Shown here: piece by piece, positions 31,899-35,703 of the stretch | How the letters are laid out: each line of letters opens with the position of its first letter | How positions within the stretch are numbered: position 1 is the stretch's first letter | Assembly (NCBI GenBank): GCA_938010765.1 | Contig: CALLVX010000174.1 | Coordinates: 1-35,703, forward strand | DNA length: 35,703 bases | Reading direction: 5' to 3' | From: an uncultured Flavobacteriaceae bacterium | GTDB taxonomy: Bacteria > Bacteroidota > Bacteroidia > Flavobacteriales > Flavobacteriaceae | Program-made: the position numbers and the translations under genes | Notes under the pieces: generated by a model | What the model was told of the DNA's origin: nothing | Database searches by the model: none | Seen by the model: the letters and a program-made list of their open reading frames with translations, nothing else

Positions 31899-32591
31899 TT
31901 AAAGCGGTTCGTTCAATAAATCTAGGAACTCTACTGCATTGGCTTCCATTTTGTGTACTACCTTGTCGGTTCTGTTCACTAAATGGTTATACCCCATGTA
32001 AGCGATAATACCTACAATAAGGCCTGCTACGGTAGTAGTCATCGCGGTATAAATACCGGATGCCAATGACCCCATTTCCGCCTGTCCGCCACTAGTGGCC
32101 ATTTGGTGGAATGCCAGAATCATACCAATTACGGTTCCCAAGAAACCGATCATGGGAGCGGCACCAGCAACCGTCGCCAACACGCTCACATTTTTTTCGA
32201 GTTTGTAGACCTCTAGCGTACCGGCATTCTCAATAGCGGTGTTGATATCGTCTAACGGTTTTCCAATTCGGGAAACACCTTTTTCAGTGAGTCTTGCCAC
32301 TGGAGAGTCAGTCTGCGCACAAAGCATTTTTGCCGCATCTAATTTTCCATTGGATACGTAATCCCGAATCTGATTCATGAAATTCTTATCTATTTTCGAA
32401 GCTGCTTTGATGGCCAAGATGCGTTCGAAATAAATATAAAGGGCCACGCCCAACATGAGGAAAAGGACTGAAATAATCAAAATACTCCCGGTACCTCCAT
32501 TGAAGATCAAATCGATTACCGACAGCGTTTTTTCTTCAGAAACCACTTCTCCCAATTCAGGGTCTTGTGCCAAGTCTTGAAACAATAACAT
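31899..32591 (-). CDS. exbB: ExbB/TolQ/MotA family proton channel protein
   Basis: 230 residues with an N-terminal hydrophobic segment (GSILIISVLFLMLGVALYIYF, about 36-56), a cytoplasmic stretch (CAQTDSPVARLTEKGVSRIG) and two later helices (VAGAAPMIGFLGTVIGMILA about 137-156, and TAMTTTVAGLIVGIIAYMGY about 183-202). The GAAPMIGFLGTVIGM and LASGIYTAMTTTVAGL motifs are diagnostic. Together with ExbD and TonB it powers TonB-dependent receptors. The gene follows nhaD by about 50 bases on the same strand. Its short acidic N-terminus extends outside the membrane. Confidence 0.93.
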   Translation of the reverse strand: MLLFQDLAQDPELGEVVSEEKTLSVIDLIFNGGTGSILIISVLFLMLGVALYIYFERILAIKAASKIDKNFMNQIRDYVSNGKLDAAKMLCAQTDSPVARLTEKGVSRIGKPLDDINTAIENAGTLEVYKLEKNVSVLATVAGAAPMIGFLGTVIGMILAFHQMATSGGQAEMGSLASGIYTAMTTTVAGLIVGIIAYMGYNHLVNRTDKVVHKMEANAVEFLDLLNEPL

Positions 32592-32641
32592 ATAAATTCT
32601 CTTCTTAAGGTTGCCTTAATAACGGTATTTTGTCGATTAAA

Positions 32642-33979
32642 TTATCCGTGTAGTACAAAATCTCTCATTAACACAAAAGCGCCCGCCCCGGCAATAAAAC
32701 CTACAAAGGCCAACCATGTGATTTTTTTGAGATACCAAAAGAAATCGATCTTTTCCATTCCCATGGCCACAACGCCGGCTGCAGAACCAATAATCAACAT
32801 ACTTCCCCCTGTTCCTGCAGAATATGCAATGAAATGCCATAAAGGATCATCCAAGCCTTGTGCGAACATGCCCATACTTGCCGCCACCAATGGCACGTTA
32901 TCGATTACAGCGGAACCGACACCGAACAACATCACCACAATATCCGTATTGGGAATCGCCTCGTTCAGACTTTCCGCATAGTGAAAGAGCATTCCAAAAG
33001 ATTCCAAGGCCGCAACTGCCAATAAAATCCCCAAAAAGAATAAAATACTTGGCAGTTCTATTTTCGATAAGGAACTGTGTACCGGACTATGATGCCCAAC
33101 CGTATCATCCCCTTCGCCTTCCACATTGGAGATACTGAACTTTGAACTGCTATAAATTTCAGCAAAGGTCGCTACTACGGCCAAGGACAACATCATCCCC
33201 ACATAAGGCGGTAAATGGGTCACCGTCTTGAAAAAAGGAACGAATACAATGGCTCCTAATCCTAAATACAACATGAGGGCCCCATGTTTTGATTTTGGTG
33301 CCTCAAGTTCTTCAATATCGCTATCGATCTTGCCTTGAAATGCTTTGAATCGGGTAGCTAGCAAAACTGGAACAACCATACAAACAATAGACGGAATCAG
33401 CACATGTAGCACCAACTGCAGTGCCGACACTTTGTTCGCAATCCACAGCATGGTAGTCGTCACATCCCCTATAGGTGACCAAGCACCGCCTGCATTCGCC
33501 GTTACGATAATGATACCGGCAAACCACAAGCGCGTCTCCCGATCCTTGATTACCTTTTGTAAGATCGTAATCAAGACAATGGTAGCGGTAAGATTATCTA
33601 TAATAGCAGATAAGATAAAGGCCAAAATTGAAAAAAGCCACAGTAGTTTACGCTTGCTCCTAGTGCGTATAAAGCCTTTAATCGTTGCAAAACCATCGAA
33701 GTAATCAATGATTTCCACAATGGTCATGGCCCCCAAGAGGAATACCAGAATCTCAGCGGTTTTACCAAGGTGATGGAGCAATATCTCGTCTATATGGGTA
33801 GGTTCTAGTTCTCGGAGTTCGGCATTTACCTCAAAAACATCCATATGCGTCAGCGCGATAATCGCCCATAAAATGGCCATCATGGCCAAGGCCGGTATCA
33901 GCTTGTCGATTTTTAAATTGTGCTCGAGGGTAATCGCGAGATAGCCCGCTAAAAAGACGATAATGATAATTGTCTCCAT
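32642..33979 (-). CDS. nhaD: NhaD-type Na+/H+ antiporter
   Basis: A 445-residue inner-membrane protein with about 12 hydrophobic segments. Recognisable regions are LLHHLGKTAEILVFLLGAMTIVEIIDYFDGF near 68-98, the pair AIIDNLTATIVLI near 124-136 and TANAGGAWSPIGDVTTTMLWI near 160-180 (first pseudo-repeat), and VIDNVPLVAASMGMF near 362-376 plus AGTGGSMLIIGSAAGVVAMG near 391-410 (second repeat). The repeated DN-x-T/P-x-x-A and SxxG patterns are typical of IT-superfamily NhaD. It would exchange Na+ for H+ to maintain pH and salt balance, consistent with a marine or halotolerant life. It begins 12 bases after the dehydrogenase gene. Confidence 0.92.
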   Translation of the reverse strand: METIIIIVFLAGYLAITLEHNLKIDKLIPALAMMAILWAIIALTHMDVFEVNAELRELEPTHIDEILLHHLGKTAEILVFLLGAMTIVEIIDYFDGFATIKGFIRTRSKRKLLWLFSILAFILSAIIDNLTATIVLITILQKVIKDRETRLWFAGIIIVTANAGGAWSPIGDVTTTMLWIANKVSALQLVLHVLIPSIVCMVVPVLLATRFKAFQGKIDSDIEELEAPKSKHGALMLYLGLGAIVFVPFFKTVTHLPPYVGMMLSLAVVATFAEIYSSSKFSISNVEGEGDDTVGHHSPVHSSLSKIELPSILFFLGILLAVAALESFGMLFHYAESLNEAIPNTDIVVMLFGVGSAVIDNVPLVAASMGMFAQGLDDPLWHFIAYSAGTGGSMLIIGSAAGVVAMGMEKIDFFWYLKKITWLAFVGFIAGAGAFVLMRDFVLHG

Positions 33980-33991
33980 TTTAGGTTGGTT

Positions 33992-35233
33992 TTAAATTAG
34001 TTGTTTCAATGCAATTTCGAATCCTGTTTCGCAGATAGCAGTCTTCGATTGATTTTGCCTAAAGATATTCAAAATTGCCTTTCGAATGGTATCGGAGGTA
34101 TCTTTAAATATCAACTCGTCATCAATACCCACTCGCTGCTCCATAAAATAAGCAAATACTCTAGCCATACCACAGTTGCTTATGAAATCTGGTAAGAGGC
34201 TAACACGGCCATCGGTGTACTCCATGATCGGGCCAAAAAAGATCTCCTTATCCGCAAAGGGTACATTGGCACCCGACGAAATTACCTCAAGCCCGGTATC
34301 GATCATTTTAGTGATTTGTTCCTTTGTTACCAGCCTTGAAGCTGCACAAGGCATAAAAATCTCGGTAGGCAAGGTCCAGATACGTTCATTGATCTCTTCG
34401 AAAGGAATCATCATATCAGGGTCTGCCATTAAACTATTCCCTTTTTTATTCAGGAAAAATGACTGGATTTCTTCAAAAGAAAACCCCTCTTCTTTAATCA
34501 CCCCGCCTGCACGATCAATGATTCCGACGACCTTCGCACCCATTTGGGCCAAATAATAGGCCGCAGCAGAACCAACGTTGCCAAAACCTTGAATCACCGC
34601 TCTTTTTCCTACTACATTACCGCCATAAATATCGTAATAATGACGTACCGCCTCGGCAACCCCATATCCGGTAATCATATCGGCTACGGTATACTTTCTG
34701 CCAGTATCAGGCGAGTACTTTCCGCTTTCCAGGGCTTTGATGACCCCCAATCGCAGCTGTCCTATTCTATTGATCTTATCAGCCTCCGTAGGCCTAAAAT
34801 GCCCATTAAAAACGCCTTCTTGCGGATGCCATACACCTGCATCTTCCGTAATCGGGATCACCTCATGTATCTCATCGACATTCAGGTCTCCACCGGTACC
34901 GTAATAACTTTTTAATAATGGGGCAACCGCTCGGTACCATCGCTCTAAAACCCCCTTCTTTCTTGGGTCGTTCGGGTTAAAGTTGATTCCCGATTTAGCG
35001 CCGCCTATCGGAGGGCCTGAAACCGTAAACTTCACCTCCATGGTTTTTGCCAAGGAGAGCACTTCGTTCATATCCAGGCCTTCTCGCATGCGGGTACCAC
35101 CGCCAGCAGCGCCACCTCGTAGTGAGTTGATGACCGTCCATCCTTCGGCTTCCGTCTCGGAATCCTTCCAATTAAAAACGATTTCAGGTTGTTTGGCTTC
35201 GTATGCCTTTAATAATTCTTTCATTGCATTCAA
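33992..35233 (-). CDS. Glu/Leu/Phe/Val dehydrogenase
   Basis: A 413-residue amino-acid dehydrogenase that removes or adds the amino group of a 2-oxoacid/amino acid with NAD(P). The substrate domain has LRGGAAGGGTRMREGLD near 38-54 and GPPIGGAKSGI near 73-83, with catalytic Lys80; GTGGDLNVDE near 117 follows. The nucleotide domain has VIQGFGNVGSAAAYYLAQMG and KVVGIID near 212-240. Substrate cannot be decided between glutamate and branched-chain amino acids; it resembles the short NAD-type enzymes of flavobacteria. It is first of a run of genes (nhaD, exbB, exbD, tonB, folC) on the same strand. A TATATTTG element lies about 128 bases upstream. Confidence 0.9.
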   Translation of the reverse strand: MNAMKELLKAYEAKQPEIVFNWKDSETEAEGWTVINSLRGGAAGGGTRMREGLDMNEVLSLAKTMEVKFTVSGPPIGGAKSGINFNPNDPRKKGVLERWYRAVAPLLKSYYGTGGDLNVDEIHEVIPITEDAGVWHPQEGVFNGHFRPTEADKINRIGQLRLGVIKALESGKYSPDTGRKYTVADMITGYGVAEAVRHYYDIYGGNVVGKRAVIQGFGNVGSAAAYYLAQMGAKVVGIIDRAGGVIKEEGFSFEEIQSFFLNKKGNSLMADPDMMIPFEEINERIWTLPTEIFMPCAASRLVTKEQITKMIDTGLEVISSGANVPFADKEIFFGPIMEYTDGRVSLLPDFISNCGMARVFAYFMEQRVGIDDELIFKDTSDTIRKAILNIFRQNQSKTAICETGFEIALKQLI

Positions 35234-35360
35234 TTTAAAATAAAACTATGTGACCTTGTTCTTTGTTCATATACTGTTAAAAACTTTTGCTATCCCCCGC
35301 AGGGGTTACTGCTGATCCATAATTCTAGATTTAAATCTTTTTACAAAAATTCGAAGTCAA

Positions 35361-35368
35361 CAAATATA
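35361..35368 (-). promoter_or_regulatory. Candidate -7 promoter element for the dehydrogenase gene
   Basis: TATATTTG on the minus strand matches TAnnTTTG. It is about 128 bases before the dehydrogenase start. No TTTG -33 box is clear to its right, so this is a modest call. Confidence 0.38.
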
Positions 35369-35469
35369 AAAATTTGAAGTGGTATTGCGTTGTTTTATAC
35401 ATTCTTAAAATCTAAAATCTTATCGAATAAAACGTCCCCTCATGTACCTGTTATTTTCTATCATAATTT

Positions 35470-35477
35470 TATCTTTG
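35470..35477 (+). promoter_or_regulatory. Candidate -7 promoter element for the acyl-CoA dehydrogenase gene
   Basis: TATCTTTG matches TAnnTTTG and lies 26 bases before the ATG at 35504, a normal leader length in this phylum. The -33 region is less convincing. Confidence 0.55.
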
Positions 35478-35503
35478 TAAAAAGACTGATTAAACTACTT
35501 TCT

Positions 35504-35703
35504 ATGGATTTTTCATTATCAGAAGAACATCAAATGATTCAACAGGCGGCACGAGATTTTGCCCAAAATGAATTATTGCCCGGCGTAATCGAACGGGATG
35601 ACGAACAACGGTTTCCAGCCGAACAAATCAAAAAATTGGGAGAACTCGGATTTCTTGGAATGATGGTAGATCCTGCATACAATGGAAGCGGCATGGATAC
35701 CCT
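35504..35703 (+). CDS. Acyl-CoA dehydrogenase, N-terminal part (cut by window edge)
   Basis: The visible 66 residues begin MDFSLSEEHQMIQQAARDFA, then QNELLPGVIERDDEQRFPAE, QIKKLGELGFLGMMVDPAYN and GSGMDT. This is the standard N-terminal helical domain of FAD-dependent acyl-CoA dehydrogenases (LSEEH-x-MI-x-x-x-R-x-FA, and LGELGFLG). The active-site glutamate and FAD-binding region lie outside the window. It is divergent from the amino-acid dehydrogenase gene. The chain length or type of substrate cannot be inferred. Confidence 0.92.
   Translation, partial: MDFSLSEEHQMIQQAARDFAQNELLPGVIERDDEQRFPAEQIKKLGELGFLGMMVDPAYNGSGMDT

Overview
The window is from a Bacteroidota chromosome, almost certainly a member of the Flavobacteriaceae. 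The sequence evidence is a gliding-motility lipoprotein GldJ, the type IX secretion outer-membrane protein PorV, a pdhA-pdhC pair beside cdd and porV, a TonB receptor paired with a DUF4249 lipoprotein, a Lacal_2735-type small protein, AT-rich spacers and TAnnTTTG-like promoter elements. Most genes lie on the minus strand. No species can be named from this sequence alone.

Left edge (1-2900): a decayed zone. It holds the N-terminus of an IS1595/ISXO2-like transposase cut by the window edge, a PEP/pyruvate-binding-domain gene that appears to have lost its 5' end next to that element, and a clearly broken cyclophilin-type prolyl isomerase lipoprotein gene. Next (2925-8200, minus) come an SDR oxidoreductase overlapping an M28 peptidase lipoprotein, pyruvate dehydrogenase E2 and E1-alpha, and cytidine deaminase. 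Then (8281-12905) porV diverges from gldJ, which is followed by a strong terminator and murF. The sortase gene porU, which I recall lying between gldJ and porV in Flavobacterium johnsoniae, is absent here.

Middle (12908-23300, minus): a two-gene copper/silver RND efflux system (cusB, cusA). Next is an envelope-stress-like locus: an ECF sigma factor, a 63-residue protein and an MscS channel in one operon, followed on the upstream side by two separate genes for tiny single-helix membrane proteins. The sigma gene and both small-protein genes share the same bipartite promoter (GTGACTTT, 14-15 nt, GTCTWAA), so they look like an autoregulated regulon. Beyond it are a tRNA-Val(GAC), a secreted DinB-like protein, a photolyase fragment and two small helical proteins.

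Right part (23400-35703, mostly minus): a TonB-dependent receptor, a DUF4249 lipoprotein, a LytS-type histidine kinase and a LytTR response regulator form one tight operon. A tandem array of about 119-bp units lies upstream of the receptor, next to tRNA-Val(TAC). Then come folC, tonB, exbD, exbB, nhaD and a Glu/Leu-type amino acid dehydrogenase, all on the minus strand. The ExbB-ExbD-TonB complex could energise receptors such as the one next door. The window ends inside a plus-strand acyl-CoA dehydrogenase gene.

Most genes are ordinary core genes. The parts most worth following up are the ECF sigma regulon, the missing porU, the receptor/two-component operon with its repeat array, and the cluster of broken genes at the left end.
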